Below, piece after piece: positions 1 through 9,086 of a stretch of 64,000 nucleotides of DNA. Every line of letters starts with the position of its first letter. The stretch's first letter is position 1. The position numbers and the translations under genes were made by a program. Under the pieces are notes generated by a model. That model was not told the origin of the DNA, did not search any database, and saw only the letters and a list, made by a program, of their open reading frames with translations. The DNA comes from Sphingobium chlorophenolicum. GTDB taxonomy: Bacteria; Pseudomonadota; Alphaproteobacteria; Sphingomonadales; Sphingomonadaceae. The stretch covers positions 1 to 64,000 of the forward strand of contig NZ_JFHR01000002.1 of assembly GCF_000722875.1 (NCBI RefSeq), given 5' to 3'.

Positions 1-9
1 GACTCTCTT

Positions 10-146
10 AATCCCCCCTACGCGAAGCGTGGGGAGGGGGACCGCCGCCGAAGGCGGGGGTGGAGGGGAAATGGCGCGACCTGCGCATCTTCCCCTCCGT
101 CAGCGCTTCGCGCTGCCACCTCCCCATCTATCGATGGGGAGGAATA
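10..146. repeat. Inverted pair of a hairpin repeat (family A)
   Basis: Two copies of one repeat in opposite orientation fill the start of the window. The right copy (91-146) has a short hairpin CAGCGC-TTC-GCGCTG followed by a second hairpin built from CCTCCCCAT and ATGGGGAGG. The left copy (about 10-66) reads as the same layout on the other strand, with different but still complementary arms. A third copy lies at 6521-6576. No gene is visible in 1-178. The element sits at the 3' side of the minus-strand gene at 179-1336, so it could also help end that transcript; there is no long T-run. Confidence 0.7.
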
Positions 147-178
147 GGATAGGTTCGCTTTCCACCTAAATCGACCAG

Positions 179-1336
179 CTAGAGCGCCTTCTCATACACT
201 TGATAGACCTTGTTCACCTTGCTCTCGATCGCGTCGGCGATGGCGTTCATGCCCTGATTGTCGTCCAGCACCCAGCCGATCTCGCCTCTGGTCGCGCCAT
301 AGTTGGCGATGGCGTTGCGCCGGATATATTCGATCATCATGAAGGCCAACTGGCTCGCCAGGCGCGACGATTGCAGCCGCTGCACCACACCCATCAGCGG
401 CACCCGCATGGTTCGCACCTGGGGCTTGCGCAACCACCACAACAGCTTCGCCCAGCCGAAGGGGAAGAGCGATCCGTTCAGGGGCGCAATCGCCTCATTC
501 AGGTCGGGCAGCGTCATCATGAACGCCACCGGTTCCCCCTCCAGCTCCGCGATCATGATCAGGTCGTTGAACACGATCGGCTTCAACTGCTTGCCGAAAT
601 GCGCGACTTCCTCGTCGGTGATCGGCACGAAGCCCCAATTATTGCCCCAGGCATCATTCAATATGCCCAGGATGATCGCCGCCTCGCTGTCGAATTTCGA
701 CTTGTCGACCTTGCGGATGCGGATGCGCGCATTCTTCTCGCCCGACTGGACGATGCGCTGGATCAGCGGCGGGAACGGGTGGGTGATGTCCAGCTCATAG
801 GTTTTGAGCTGCTTGACGGGCCTATAGCCCGCGCCCTCGACCATGGCCTGATATTCCGGCCTAGCATGGCCCATCATCACCGTCGGCTTATGGTCGAAGC
901 CCTCGATCAGCAGCCCCGGCTCCTCCCAGATGGACAGCGAAATCGGCCCCAGCACGCGGGTCATGCCCTTGGCGCGCAGCCAGCCCTCCGCCGTCGCGAT
1001 CAATGCCGCGCCGGTTTCGGCATCCTCCGCCTCGAACAGGCCGAAATTGCCGGTGCCCGGCCCCATGCCCTGTTCTGCGGGCTGGGCCAGCGCCAGATGG
1101 TCCAGATGGGCCGACACGCGCCCGACCACCCTGCCGCCCCGGCGCGCCAGGAAATATTGCGCCTCGGCATGGCCGAAAAAGGGGTTCTTGCCGGGCGTGA
1201 TCAGGCTGACCACCTCATCCTTCAACGGCGGCACCCAATTGGGATCGTTGGCATAAAGCCGCCAGGGCAGGTCCACGAAAGCCTTGCGGTCCGCCTTGGA
1301 CATGACGGGGGTGATCACCAGTTCGTTATTGGCCAC
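179..1336 (-). CDS. GNAT-like N-acetyltransferase family protein, substrate unknown
   Basis: A 385-residue protein that looks like a two-lobed member of the GNAT superfamily common in Alphaproteobacteria. Its N-terminal pattern (FVDLPWRLYANDPNWVPPL, then NPFFGHAEAQYFLA and GRVVGRVSAHLD, about residues 21-79) is typical of that family. No signal peptide is visible, so a cytoplasmic enzyme is likely. The acceptor cannot be told from sequence. Next to it, divergently, is a membrane fatty-acid desaturase, and lipid and LPS-export genes follow, so a lipid-linked substrate is possible but is only inference. The start used is GTG at 1336; no good Shine-Dalgarno is seen there, and an ATG at 1303 is an alternative. 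Confidence 0.65.
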   Translation of the reverse strand: MANNELVITPVMSKADRKAFVDLPWRLYANDPNWVPPLKDEVVSLITPGKNPFFGHAEAQYFLARRGGRVVGRVSAHLDHLALAQPAEQGMGPGTGNFGLFEAEDAETGAALIATAEGWLRAKGMTRVLGPISLSIWEEPGLLIEGFDHKPTVMMGHARPEYQAMVEGAGYRPVKQLKTYELDITHPFPPLIQRIVQSGEKNARIRIRKVDKSKFDSEAAIILGILNDAWGNNWGFVPITDEEVAHFGKQLKPIVFNDLIMIAELEGEPVAFMMTLPDLNEAIAPLNGSLFPFGWAKLLWWLRKPQVRTMRVPLMGVVQRLQSSRLASQLAFMMIEYIRRNAIANYGATRGEIGWVLDDNQGMNAIADAIESKVNKVYQVYEKAL

Positions 1337-1433
1337 GGCGAGGGGAGCTTTCGCAAGAGCAGGAGAGTTTGATCAGGACGGATCGTCGCTTGTTTCGGGA
1401 ATGTCAATCGAGACATGAACGGATCGGATCAGG

Positions 1434-1449
1434 ATGACGAAATCGTCAT
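1434..1449. promoter_or_regulatory. Possible operator palindrome upstream of the desaturase
   Basis: ATGACGA-AA-TCGTCAT is a perfect 7-bp inverted repeat 45 bp upstream of the desaturase start and inside the divergent gap 1337-1494. A second weaker inverted pair (TGTC and GACA) lies about 30 bp further upstream. The spacing fits a dimeric regulator binding site, but no regulator gene is adjacent. The assignment is speculative. Confidence 0.25.
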
Positions 1450-1494
1450 GTTGCTGCCCCAATTGCAGCGCATTTACCCTTTAGGAACCACGGC

Positions 1495-2562
1495 ATGACT
1501 GTGCACGATCCCCTTATTGCAGCCGCGTCACGCACCAGGAGCGCGATCCCCGACGACGCGGCGATGTTGCGCGCTGCGGCCGATCTGACCCGTGAATTGT
1601 CGACGGCCAGGGCCGCCATCTACTGGCCCGACATGCTGGCGTCGGCCTTTGTTGGCTATGCCGCGCTGGCGGGGGCGATCATGACCGCCAGTTCGTCGCT
1701 CATGCTGGCGTCCGGTCTGGTGGCGATGCTGGCGCTCTATCGCGCGGCGAGCTTCATCCATGAACTGACCCATATCCGCAAAGGTGCGTTGCCCGGCTTC
1801 CGCTTCGGCTGGAACCTGATCGTCGGCATTCCGCTGATGATCCCCAGTTTCATGTATGAGGAAGTGCATACACAGCATCATGCCCGCAGCCGCTACGGCA
1901 CGGCGAACGATCCGGAATATCTGCCGCTGGCGCTGATGAAGCCTTGGTCGCTGCCCCTGTTCATCCTGGTGGCGTCGCTGGCCCCCATCGGCCTTATCCT
2001 GCGCTTCGGCCTTCTGACGCCGCTCAGCCTGATCGTCCCGCCGCTGCGGCGGAAGGTGGTGGCGGAATTTTCCGCGCTCTCCATCAACCCCGCCTATCGC
2101 CGTCGCGCGCCGGAGGGAGAGTTTGCCCGGCAATGGGCCTGGCAGGAAGCGGGCGCGAGCCTCTTCGCGCTGGCGCTGGTCGGCAGCGTCTTCGTCTTCG
2201 GCTGGAAGCCGCTGCTTACCTATATGGCGGTGCATTCGGGCATGACCGTCATCAACCAGCTTCGCACGCTGGTCGCGCATCTCTGGGAAAATGAGGGCGA
2301 TGCGATGACTGTCACCGCCCAATATCTGGACTCGGTCAATGTACCGCCGCCGTCGCCCTTTGCCGAGATCTGGGCGCCGGTTGGCCTGCGCTACCACGCG
2401 CTGCATCACCTGTTGCCGAGCGTGCCCTATCACGCGCTGGGCGAAGCGCACCGCCGTCTGGTAGCGACGCTGGCGAGCGATTCGCCCTATCATCAGGGCA
2501 ACTACCCCGGCATGTGGCCGCTGGTCGGCAAGATCGCTCGCTCCACGATGGTGAAGCGCTGA
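1495..2562 (+). CDS. Membrane fatty-acid desaturase / hydroxylase family protein
   Basis: A 355-residue integral membrane protein of the fatty acid desaturase-like superfamily, which uses a di-iron centre held by histidine boxes to desaturate or hydroxylate acyl chains. The boxes are visible: HELTH (about residue 89), HTQHH (about 124) and HALHH near residue 302. Hydrophobic segments near residues 48-85, 107-120 and 150-185 precede and separate them. ATG at 1495 has AGGA about 8 bases upstream. The partner lipid is unknown; other lipid and envelope genes nearby suggest membrane lipid modification. Its stop lies one base from the stop of the convergent lptG gene. Confidence 0.8.
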   Translation: MTVHDPLIAAASRTRSAIPDDAAMLRAAADLTRELSTARAAIYWPDMLASAFVGYAALAGAIMTASSSLMLASGLVAMLALYRAASFIHELTHIRKGALPGFRFGWNLIVGIPLMIPSFMYEEVHTQHHARSRYGTANDPEYLPLALMKPWSLPLFILVASLAPIGLILRFGLLTPLSLIVPPLRRKVVAEFSALSINPAYRRRAPEGEFARQWAWQEAGASLFALALVGSVFVFGWKPLLTYMAVHSGMTVINQLRTLVAHLWENEGDAMTVTAQYLDSVNVPPPSPFAEIWAPVGLRYHALHHLLPSVPYHALGEAHRRLVATLASDSPYHQGNYPGMWPLVGKIARSTMVKR

Positions 2563-2563
2563 T

Positions 2564-3667
2564 CTATTCCTCAGTCCGGAACAACACCGTCTCGCCCACC
2601 AGCAGGAACAGCAGAAATGGCGCCCAGGCCGCCAGGAACGGCGGATAAGCCCCCAAATTCCCCATGGCGAGGGAGAAATTGTCCGCGACGAAATAGGCGA
2701 AGCCCAGCGCCATCCCCATCACGGCGCGCACGAACAACTGCCCTGAACGCGCCAGCCCGAAGGCCGCCACTGACCCCAATATCGGCATCAGCAGCGCCGA
2801 CAGAGGCCCCGACAGCTTGTGCCACAAGCTTCCCTCCAACTCGGATGTAGGCCGCCCTGCATCGCGCAAATCGCCGATTGCCGCCCGCAACTGGCTGAAG
2901 GTCAGCGCATCGGGATCGACCTTCGCCAGGGTGAACTGATCGGGCCGGATATCGCGCCCGAAGCGCACCGTGCCGACCTGCCGCTCCGTTCCCCGCGCCA
3001 CGTCGAACTGCCGCGCCTCCTCCAGCACCCAGCTCTTGGCGACCGGATCATAATGCCCCTTTGGCGCCTGAACGATGGTGGTCAGCATATTGTTGACGCG
3101 GTTGAAAATCTCCACCTTGCGCAGTTGCACCGCCGTGCCGCGCCCGGCGACGATGGCCGCCGTCACCAGATTATTGCCGTCGCGCACCCAGGGGCTGGCC
3201 TTCACGCCGGTTTCAGGGGGCAGGGGGCCGTAATCCACCGCCTGCCATGCGGAAAGCCGCGCCGTCGACCGCGCCACGATCCGTTCGTTGAAGGCATAGC
3301 TGATCATCGCCACGCCCAGCGCCGCGGCCAGCAGCGGCGCCAAAATCTGATGCGCCGACAGCCCCGCCGCCTTCATCGAGATGATCTCGCTATTCTGGTT
3401 CAGGGTGGCCAGCATGATCAACGTGCCGAGCAGCACGGAAAAGGGCAGGAACCGCGCCACGATCTGCGGCGCGCGCAACGCCACATAATGCCATAATTGC
3501 GCGTCGCCATTGCCGGCATAGGCAAGGATGTCGCCCGATTCGCCCAGCAGGTCGAGCGTCTGGAGCACAGCGACCAGCATCGCCAGAACCGCGAAGGTCC
3601 GGGTCAGGAACAGCCGCGCCATATACCAACTGATCTGGCGCGACGGGAAGAAATTGAACTGATGCAT
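2564..3667 (-). CDS. lptG: LPS export ABC transporter permease LptG
   Basis: A 367-residue inner-membrane permease of the LptF/LptG family. With LptF and the ATPase LptB it extracts lipopolysaccharide from the inner membrane and feeds it to the LptC-LptA bridge. The N-terminus (YMARLFLTRTFAVLAMLVAV) is the first membrane segment; further segments occur near residues 60-75 and 100-120 and as three near the C-terminus, flanking a periplasmic jellyroll region, as expected. The start ATG at 3667 is 3 bases after the lptF stop, so the two are co-transcribed from lptF. The 3' end almost touches the convergent desaturase gene. Confidence 0.9.
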   Translation of the reverse strand: MHQFNFFPSRQISWYMARLFLTRTFAVLAMLVAVLQTLDLLGESGDILAYAGNGDAQLWHYVALRAPQIVARFLPFSVLLGTLIMLATLNQNSEIISMKAAGLSAHQILAPLLAAALGVAMISYAFNERIVARSTARLSAWQAVDYGPLPPETGVKASPWVRDGNNLVTAAIVAGRGTAVQLRKVEIFNRVNNMLTTIVQAPKGHYDPVAKSWVLEEARQFDVARGTERQVGTVRFGRDIRPDQFTLAKVDPDALTFSQLRAAIGDLRDAGRPTSELEGSLWHKLSGPLSALLMPILGSVAAFGLARSGQLFVRAVMGMALGFAYFVADNFSLAMGNLGAYPPFLAAWAPFLLFLLVGETVLFRTEE

Positions 3668-3670
3668 GGG

Positions 3671-4891
3671 TCAGGCGGCTCCTTCCGCCATGGTTTTCGT
3701 ACCTGGCCGCCGTCTGAAAAGACCCAACAGTCGGAAGGCCTGGTTGGCGATCTTGGCGAAGGCATATTCCAGCGCGGCGATCGGCTGGCCGCCTGGCCGG
3801 TGCGCGATCACATGATACATCCACATGATCAGCCCGGCGAACAGCAGGAACGGCCCCCATAGCGCGATGATCGGGTCGATCCTGCCCAGCGATCCAACGC
3901 CCTGCCCATATTCGTTGACCTTGTGATAGGTGACGATGAACACGATCGACAGGAACACGCCCAGCGCCGAGGTGGATCGCTTGGGCGGAATGGCGAAGGC
4001 CAGCGCCGCCAGCGGCAGCAGCAGCATCATCGCCACCTCCACCATGCGGAAATGGAAATTGGCGCGTATCTCGTTGCGCAGCTTGTCGGGCGTTCCCGGA
4101 TCATGGCCGATCATCACCAGTTCGGGGATGGTCTTTTCCCGGTCGACGTCGCGCCCCCGGAATTTCTCTATCTGCGGCAGGTCGATCGGCAGGTCATGGC
4201 TGGAAAAGGAGAGGATTCGCGGCGATTTATATTTGGGCGCATCATTGACCAGCACGCCGTCGCGCAGGCGGAAGATGATGGTGTCGGGATCGTCGGTCGC
4301 CAGGAATTCGCCCTGCGCCGCCGTCACCGCCACGGTCTGCCCATCCTTGCCCATGGCGCGCACGAAGATGCCCTGAAGGTTGCGCCCTTCGTCCAGGCTG
4401 CGCTCGATCCGCAGGGTCATGCGCTTGCCCAGATTGGTGAACTCGCCCACCTTGATCGACGCGCCCAGCGCGCCCGACCGCAGCTCGAAGCGCAGCGCCT
4501 CATAGGCATGGCGGGACAGCGGCTGGACGAAGCCGACAATGCCGAAATTGAGCAAGGCCAGCGCAATCGCATACATATAGGGCACGCGCAGCAACCGGCC
4601 GTAGGAAAGCCCCACGGCGCGCATCACGTCCAGTTCGGAAGACATGGCAAGCTTTCGAAAAGCCAGCAAAATCCCCAGCATCAACCCGATGGGAATGCCG
4701 AGCGACAGATATTCGGGCATCATGTTCGCCAGCATCCGCCACACGACGCTGACCGGCCCGCCCTCCGCCGCGACGAAATCGAACAGGCTCAGCATCTTGT
4801 CGAGCACCAGCAGCATGGCCGAGATCACCAGCGTTCCCAACATGGGCAGGGCGATCAGGCGGGCGAGATATCTGTCGGTGGCTGTCAGCAT
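3671..4891 (-). CDS. lptF: LPS export ABC transporter permease LptF
   Basis: A 406-residue LptF/LptG-family permease and the partner of the downstream lptG product in LPS export. The first membrane segment (about residues 10-30), a cluster of two more before the periplasmic domain, and three C-terminal segments match the family plan. The frame is open to 4942 with ATG choices at 4942, 4918, 4912 and 4891. I chose 4891 because the family's first membrane helix then begins about ten residues in; none has a strong Shine-Dalgarno. The promoter should lie in the divergent gap toward the DUF2141 gene. A C-terminal tail rich in basic residues follows the last helix. Confidence 0.88.
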   Translation of the reverse strand: MLTATDRYLARLIALPMLGTLVISAMLLVLDKMLSLFDFVAAEGGPVSVVWRMLANMMPEYLSLGIPIGLMLGILLAFRKLAMSSELDVMRAVGLSYGRLLRVPYMYAIALALLNFGIVGFVQPLSRHAYEALRFELRSGALGASIKVGEFTNLGKRMTLRIERSLDEGRNLQGIFVRAMGKDGQTVAVTAAQGEFLATDDPDTIIFRLRDGVLVNDAPKYKSPRILSFSSHDLPIDLPQIEKFRGRDVDREKTIPELVMIGHDPGTPDKLRNEIRANFHFRMVEVAMMLLLPLAALAFAIPPKRSTSALGVFLSIVFIVTYHKVNEYGQGVGSLGRIDPIIALWGPFLLFAGLIMWMYHVIAHRPGGQPIAALEYAFAKIANQAFRLLGLFRRRPGTKTMAEGAA

Positions 4892-5021
4892 TTCTCTAAG
4901 TGGTCGTCCCATCACCATGATTTGGCCGCAAACCCCCCCCATATGCGAGTCAGGTCAATTTGCGGGGCGAACAGGGGCTCGCCGTCCTCTTCAACGGGCG
5001 GCTATAGCTTCACGGAGTTGG

Positions 5022-5516
5022 ATGGTCATGTTCAAAGTTGCAATGGGTCTGATGTCGGTGGGGGCCTTGTTCGCCGCCGCTCCGGCAATCGCCCATGGTA
5101 TGGAGATCGGCAACGACCTGGAACGCTGCTCCGCCACAGCCAAGGGTCCGGCGGTTCTGGTCGACGTGCGCGGCTTTTCCGCCGCGACCGGCACGGTGCG
5201 CGTGCAATCCTATCCCGCGACCAAGGCCGCTTGGCTCGCCAAGGGCGAATGGCTCAATCGCATCGACGTGCCGGTGAAGGCCAGCAATGGCGAGATGCGT
5301 TTCTGCGTGCCGGTGCCGCAACCGGGCAAATATGGCATCGCCGTGCGCCACGACCGCGACGGCAATGGCAAGACCGACCTTTCCCGCGACGGCGGCGGCT
5401 TTTCCAACAATCCGTCGATCAGCATCTTCAACCTGGGCAAGCCGGGGGTCGAAAAGGCGGCCTTCTATGCGGGGCCGGGCGTGACGAAGATCACCATCAA
5501 CCTCAAATATATGTGA
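5022..5516 (+). CDS. DUF2141 domain periplasmic protein
   Basis: A 164-residue exported protein. Residues 1-24 form a signal peptide (hydrophobic core followed by AIAHG). The rest is a small beta-rich DUF2141 domain with the family's acidic loop HDRDGNGKTD, which resembles a calcium-binding loop. Function is not established for this family. The start is ATG 5022 (GGAG 4 bases upstream) or ATG 5028 (10 bases); the frame is open further upstream but would delete the N-terminal position of the signal peptide. It is followed after 9 bases by a lipid kinase gene and is probably co-transcribed with it, so a link to envelope lipids is plausible but unproven. Confidence 0.75.
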   Translation: MVMFKVAMGLMSVGALFAAAPAIAHGMEIGNDLERCSATAKGPAVLVDVRGFSAATGTVRVQSYPATKAAWLAKGEWLNRIDVPVKASNGEMRFCVPVPQPGKYGIAVRHDRDGNGKTDLSRDGGGFSNNPSISIFNLGKPGVEKAAFYAGPGVTKITINLKYM

Positions 5517-5525
5517 TCCCCGGCC

Positions 5526-6494
5526 ATGGTTCGCGTCGCCCTCCTGTCCAATCCCAAATCCACGGGCAACCGGCAGACGCTTCCACGCGTGCGCAGCTAT
5601 TGCGCCAGCAATCCCGACATCTTCCATTATGAGGTGGAACATGTGGACCAGATCGGCCGAGCGCTCCAGACCATCGCCCGCGTCGATCCCGTCGTCATCG
5701 TCATCAACGGCGGCGACGGCACGGTGCAGGCCGCGCTGACCGAACTCTATCAGGGTGAACATTTCCCGGGCCGGGTGCCGCCCATCGCGGTGCTGCCAAA
5801 CGGCAAGACCAATTTGATCGCACTCGACCTCGGCATCCATGGCGACCCGATCAAGGCGCTGGAAAGGATCGTCCAGATCGCCAAGGCGGGCGTCGACGAC
5901 CATGTCGTGGCGCGCGAGCTGATCGCCCTGTCGGACGGGCAGGCGGAAAGCCGGCCGGTGCTGGGCATGTTCTTAGGGGGTGCGGGTCTGGCCGATTACA
6001 TGCTCTATTGCCGCAACCAGATCTATCCGCTGGGCCTGTCCAACGGCCTCAGCCATTTCCTGACGGCGCTAGCGGTGGTGGTGTCGCTGCTGTTCGGCAT
6101 CCGCGCCCGATTCCTGCCGCAATCGAGCCATCCGGTGCGCATCTCGCTGATCCGCGACGGGCAATTGGCCGGACGTTTCGCTGTCCTGATCGTGACGACG
6201 CTGGAAAAGCTGCTGCTGGGCGTGCAACCGGGCGACAGCAGGCGCGGCAATATGAAATTGATGGCCGTCGACCAGAACCTTCCCGCGCTGCTACGCCTCG
6301 TCTGGGCGAGCGTCACCAACCGCGTGGGCAAGGCGCAGATGCAGGGCATCCATCTGGAGCAAGGCGACGTGATCCGCATCGAGGGCGAACACAGCAGCGT
6401 GATCCTGGACGGCGAACTGTTCGAGGCGTCCGAAGGCAAACCCATCGTCCTGCGCTCGACCGAACCGGTACCGTTCCTTCGCCTGGCGGCCTAA
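5526..6494 (+). CDS. Diacylglycerol/sphingoid-base kinase family protein (LCB5/YegS type)
   Basis: A 322-residue lipid kinase-like protein of the DAGK catalytic superfamily, which phosphorylates diacylglycerol, sphingoid bases or ceramide with ATP. The nucleotide-binding motif INGGDGTVQAAL is present near residue 62, preceded by the N-terminal LLSNPKSTGN strand, and LPNGKTN follows at about residue 91. No signal peptide is seen. In a sphingolipid-making organism (spt at 52.4 kb) a sphingoid or ceramide substrate is attractive, but the sequence alone does not separate it from diacylglycerol kinase. It follows the DUF2141 gene by 9 bases. Confidence 0.8.
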   Translation: MVRVALLSNPKSTGNRQTLPRVRSYCASNPDIFHYEVEHVDQIGRALQTIARVDPVVIVINGGDGTVQAALTELYQGEHFPGRVPPIAVLPNGKTNLIALDLGIHGDPIKALERIVQIAKAGVDDHVVARELIALSDGQAESRPVLGMFLGGAGLADYMLYCRNQIYPLGLSNGLSHFLTALAVVVSLLFGIRARFLPQSSHPVRISLIRDGQLAGRFAVLIVTTLEKLLLGVQPGDSRRGNMKLMAVDQNLPALLRLVWASVTNRVGKAQMQGIHLEQGDVIRIEGEHSSVILDGELFEASEGKPIVLRSTEPVPFLRLAA

Positions 6495-6520
6495 GGAAGA
6501 TTTTCGGGGGCGTGCCCTGT

Positions 6521-6576
6521 TCCCCTCCACCAGCCTTCGGCTGGTCCTCCTCCCTATCTGACGATGGGGAGGAATA
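6521..6576. repeat. Hairpin repeat, family A, third copy
   Basis: Same layout as 91-146: CCAGCC-TTC-GGCTGG followed by CCTCCCTAT and ATGGGGAGG. The first stem differs in sequence from the copy at 91-146 but stays complementary. It lies between two convergent genes (lipid kinase and rnhA), where it could act as a two-way transcription barrier. Confidence 0.7.
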
Positions 6577-6604
6577 AGAGCGTCCGCAATCCACCCCAAA
6601 CAAC

Positions 6605-7051
6605 CTATTTCCGAAAGCTCTCCGCAGCCGCGCAGGCGAGTTGATCGGCCCGCTCATTCTCCGGGTGTCCGGCATGGCCCTTGACCCATTGCCATGTCAC
6701 CTGATGGCGGGCGACGGCCTTCACCAAAAGCTGCCAGAGTTCGGCATTCTTCACCGGCTTCCTGTCCGCCGTCCTCCAGCCATTCTTCTGCCAGCCGAAC
6801 ACCCATTTGGTGATGCCGTCCATTACATATTTGCTGTCGGTGTAGAGCGTCACCCTGCACGGCCGTTTCAGCGTCTCCAGCGCCTGCACCGCCGCCATCA
6901 TCTCCATGCGGTTGTTGGTGGTCTGCGCCTCTCCGCCGGAGATTTCCTTCTCCTTCTCGCCGAAGCGCAGCACCGCGCCCCAGCCGCCGGGGCCGGGATT
7001 GCCCTTGCACGCGCCGTCGGTGAAGATCTCTACCTGCGGCAGTTCGCTCAT
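6605..7051 (-). CDS. rnhA: Ribonuclease HI
   Basis: A 148-residue ribonuclease HI, which cuts the RNA strand of RNA-DNA hybrids such as R-loops and primers. The full catalytic set is visible: Asp12 ([11 protein letters not shown]), Glu49 (TNNRMEM), Asp71 (YTDSKYV) and Asp135 (ENERADQLA), with His125 in the flexible loop (VKGHAGH). Length is normal for the Escherichia coli type. It is the last gene of the ispH-thrB-rnhA operon; its ATG overlaps the thrB stop as ATGA, so translation is probably coupled. Confidence 0.95.
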   Translation of the reverse strand: MSELPQVEIFTDGACKGNPGPGGWGAVLRFGEKEKEISGGEAQTTNNRMEMMAAVQALETLKRPCRVTLYTDSKYVMDGITKWVFGWQKNGWRTADRKPVKNAELWQLLVKAVARHQVTWQWVKGHAGHPENERADQLACAAAESFRK

Positions 7052-8025
7052 GCGCCGAGCAGCATGGCCGGATCGGCGCTGGCGTAGAAATCGAGGCGGC
7101 GCAGATAGGCGAGCGGATCCTTGCGCGTCACCAGCGCGTCGGCGGGCGTGTTGATCCAGTCATAGGCCCGCGTCAGCAGGAAGCGCAGCGCTGCGCCCCG
7201 GCACAGGATCGGGAAGGCGGCGCGTTCGGCTTCGGACAGGCCGTGGGTCGCAGCATAGCCAGCGCCCAGCGCTGCCGCGCGGTCCCCGAACCAAGTCGCG
7301 CCGTCGTTGCTGAATACCCATGCGCTGTGCGTGACGGCCAGGTCATAGGCGCGGATGTCGGTGCAACTGAAATAAAAGTCTATCAGGCCCGTCACCGAAT
7401 CGCCCAGCATCAACACATTGTCCGGGAACAGGTCGGCATGGATCACCGACCGGGGCAGGTCGGAGGGCCAATGCGCATCGAGGAAAGTCAGTTCCTCCGT
7501 CACTCGCGCGCCCAGGCCGGAGGCGATCCGGTCGAAATCCTCGCCGCATTTCGCCGCCAGTTCATGCCAGCCGGGCAGGTCGAGGGCGTTGCGGCGGGTA
7601 CCGGTGAAACCCTCCGCCGCACGGTGCATCTCGCCCAGCGCCGCGCCAACTGCGCGGGCCTGGCCCACGGTCGGTTCGGTGACGGAGATGCCGGTGAGGA
7701 ACTCAATCAGGCAGGCGGGGCGTCCGGCGAGTTGCTGGAGCCGCCTGCCGTCCCGATCCGAGATGAAGCGGGGGACGAGGCAGCCGCGCGCACCCAGATG
7801 ATCGAGCAGGTCCATGAAGAAGGGCAGGTCCGCCTCATCCACCCGCTTTTCATAGAGGGTCAGGATATAGCGATGGCCCTTTCCGTCATGGCCGGTCGTT
7901 TCGAGCAGGTAATTGCTGTTCTCCACGCCCTCGGCAATGCCCTTGGCGGACACGAGGCGGCCCGCGTCGTAGCGGGTGAGGAAGGCGTCGATTTCCTCTG
8001 CGGGAACCTGGGTATAGACGGCCAT
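7048..8025 (-). CDS. thrB: Homoserine kinase (aminoglycoside phosphotransferase-fold type)
   Basis: A 325-residue homoserine kinase of the APH/choline-kinase fold, the type found in Alphaproteobacteria and pseudomonads rather than the GHMP-type ThrB. It phosphorylates homoserine in threonine synthesis. The N-terminus has the family pattern [21 protein letters not shown]; the catalytic loop [11 protein letters not shown] and the metal-binding GLIDFYFSC are both intact near residues 197-220. It starts 4 bases after ispH ends and its stop overlaps the rnhA start. This gene order recurs in alphaproteobacteria and is not a pathway grouping. Confidence 0.92.
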   Translation of the reverse strand: MAVYTQVPAEEIDAFLTRYDAGRLVSAKGIAEGVENSNYLLETTGHDGKGHRYILTLYEKRVDEADLPFFMDLLDHLGARGCLVPRFISDRDGRRLQQLAGRPACLIEFLTGISVTEPTVGQARAVGAALGEMHRAAEGFTGTRRNALDLPGWHELAAKCGEDFDRIASGLGARVTEELTFLDAHWPSDLPRSVIHADLFPDNVLMLGDSVTGLIDFYFSCTDIRAYDLAVTHSAWVFSNDGATWFGDRAAALGAGYAATHGLSEAERAAFPILCRGAALRFLLTRAYDWINTPADALVTRKDPLAYLRRLDFYASADPAMLLGA

Positions 8026-8029
8026 GGAC

Positions 8030-8977
8030 CTACGCCGCCTCCAGTCCGCGGGGGAGCTTGAAGGAAATGCTTTCGCGGGCGGTTTCCACCTGTTCCTCCG
8101 TCACGTCGAACCGCATCGCCAGCCGGTCGACCACCTCGCGCACCAATATTTCGGGGGCCGAAGCGCCTGCGGTGAGGCCCAGCGTCCGCACGCCTTCCAG
8201 CCACGCGAAGTCCATGTCGTCGGCGCGCTGGATCAGGCGGGCAGGCGTGCCCTCGCGCTCCGCCACCTCCACCAGCCGCAGCGAATTGGAGCTGTTGGGC
8301 GCGCCGATCACATAGACGGCGTCGCATTGGGAAGCGATTGCCTTGACCGCCGCCTGCCGGTTGGAGGTGGCGTAGCAGATATCCTCGCCCTTGGGCGCGT
8401 GGATGGCCGGAAAACGGCGCTGGAGCGTCGCGACGATGGCGGTGGTGTCGTCCACCGACAGCGTCGTCTGCGTCAGGAAGGCGAGGTTGCCGGGATCGGC
8501 GGGGGTGAAGGCCTCGGCATCCTCGACCGTCTCGATCAGGGTCATGTTGCCCGCGTCGACCTGGCCGAAGGTGCCGACCACTTCCGGATGACCTTTATGG
8601 CCTACGAAGAGGATGTGGCGGCCCGCCTCCACCTGCCGTTCGGCCTGCCGGTGGACCTTGCTGACCAGCGGGCAGGTGGCGTCCAGATAGTCCAGGCCGC
8701 GTTCCTCCGCCTTGGCGGGCACCGCCTTGGGCACGCCATGGGCGGAAAAGACGACCGGAACGCCGTCGGGTACCTGATCCAGTTCCTCCACGAAGATCGC
8801 GCCCTTCGCCTTCAGGCTGTCGACCACATATTTGTTGTGGACGATTTCATGGCGGACATAGACCGGGGCGCCATATTTCTCGATCGCCCGTTCGACGATG
8901 ACGATGGCGCGGTCGACACCGGCGCAAAAGCCGCGTGGGGCGGCGATCAGCAGCTTCATGGGCGGTTGAGAGGTCAT
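8030..8977 (-). CDS. ispH: 4-hydroxy-3-methylbut-2-enyl diphosphate reductase
   Basis: A 315-residue IspH (LytB), the last enzyme of the MEP isoprenoid pathway, giving IPP and DMAPP. The cluster-binding cysteines lie in [12 protein letters not shown] (about residue 18), [11 protein letters not shown] (about 102) and [10 protein letters not shown] (about 200); the substrate motif [10 protein letters not shown] is also present. The product pool feeds the polyprenyl diphosphate synthase at 58.4 kb. Start ATG 8977; an ATG six codons later (8959) is also possible, and neither has a strong ribosome site. First gene of the minus-strand operon. Confidence 0.95.
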   Translation of the reverse strand: MTSQPPMKLLIAAPRGFCAGVDRAIVIVERAIEKYGAPVYVRHEIVHNKYVVDSLKAKGAIFVEELDQVPDGVPVVFSAHGVPKAVPAKAEERGLDYLDATCPLVSKVHRQAERQVEAGRHILFVGHKGHPEVVGTFGQVDAGNMTLIETVEDAEAFTPADPGNLAFLTQTTLSVDDTTAIVATLQRRFPAIHAPKGEDICYATSNRQAAVKAIASQCDAVYVIGAPNSSNSLRLVEVAEREGTPARLIQRADDMDFAWLEGVRTLGLTAGASAPEILVREVVDRLAMRFDVTEEQVETARESISFKLPRGLEAA

Positions 8978-9086
8978 GGCTTGCCGCTTAGGCTAATGTC
9001 GCTTTGGATGAAAGCCGCTTCCTTTCGGTTGCGTGGGAAGCAGGCTATGGATAAGAAGCCCAACGCCTGTTCCCAAGGGATTGCCT

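Noticed and set aside
3923..5632. Long open frame of 569 codons on the plus strand opposite lptF
   Set aside because: It is antisense to lptF, then runs out of phase through the DUF2141 and kinase genes. The peptide is rich in Arg, Gln and His, typical of reverse-frame reading of GC-rich genes, and has no ribosome site.
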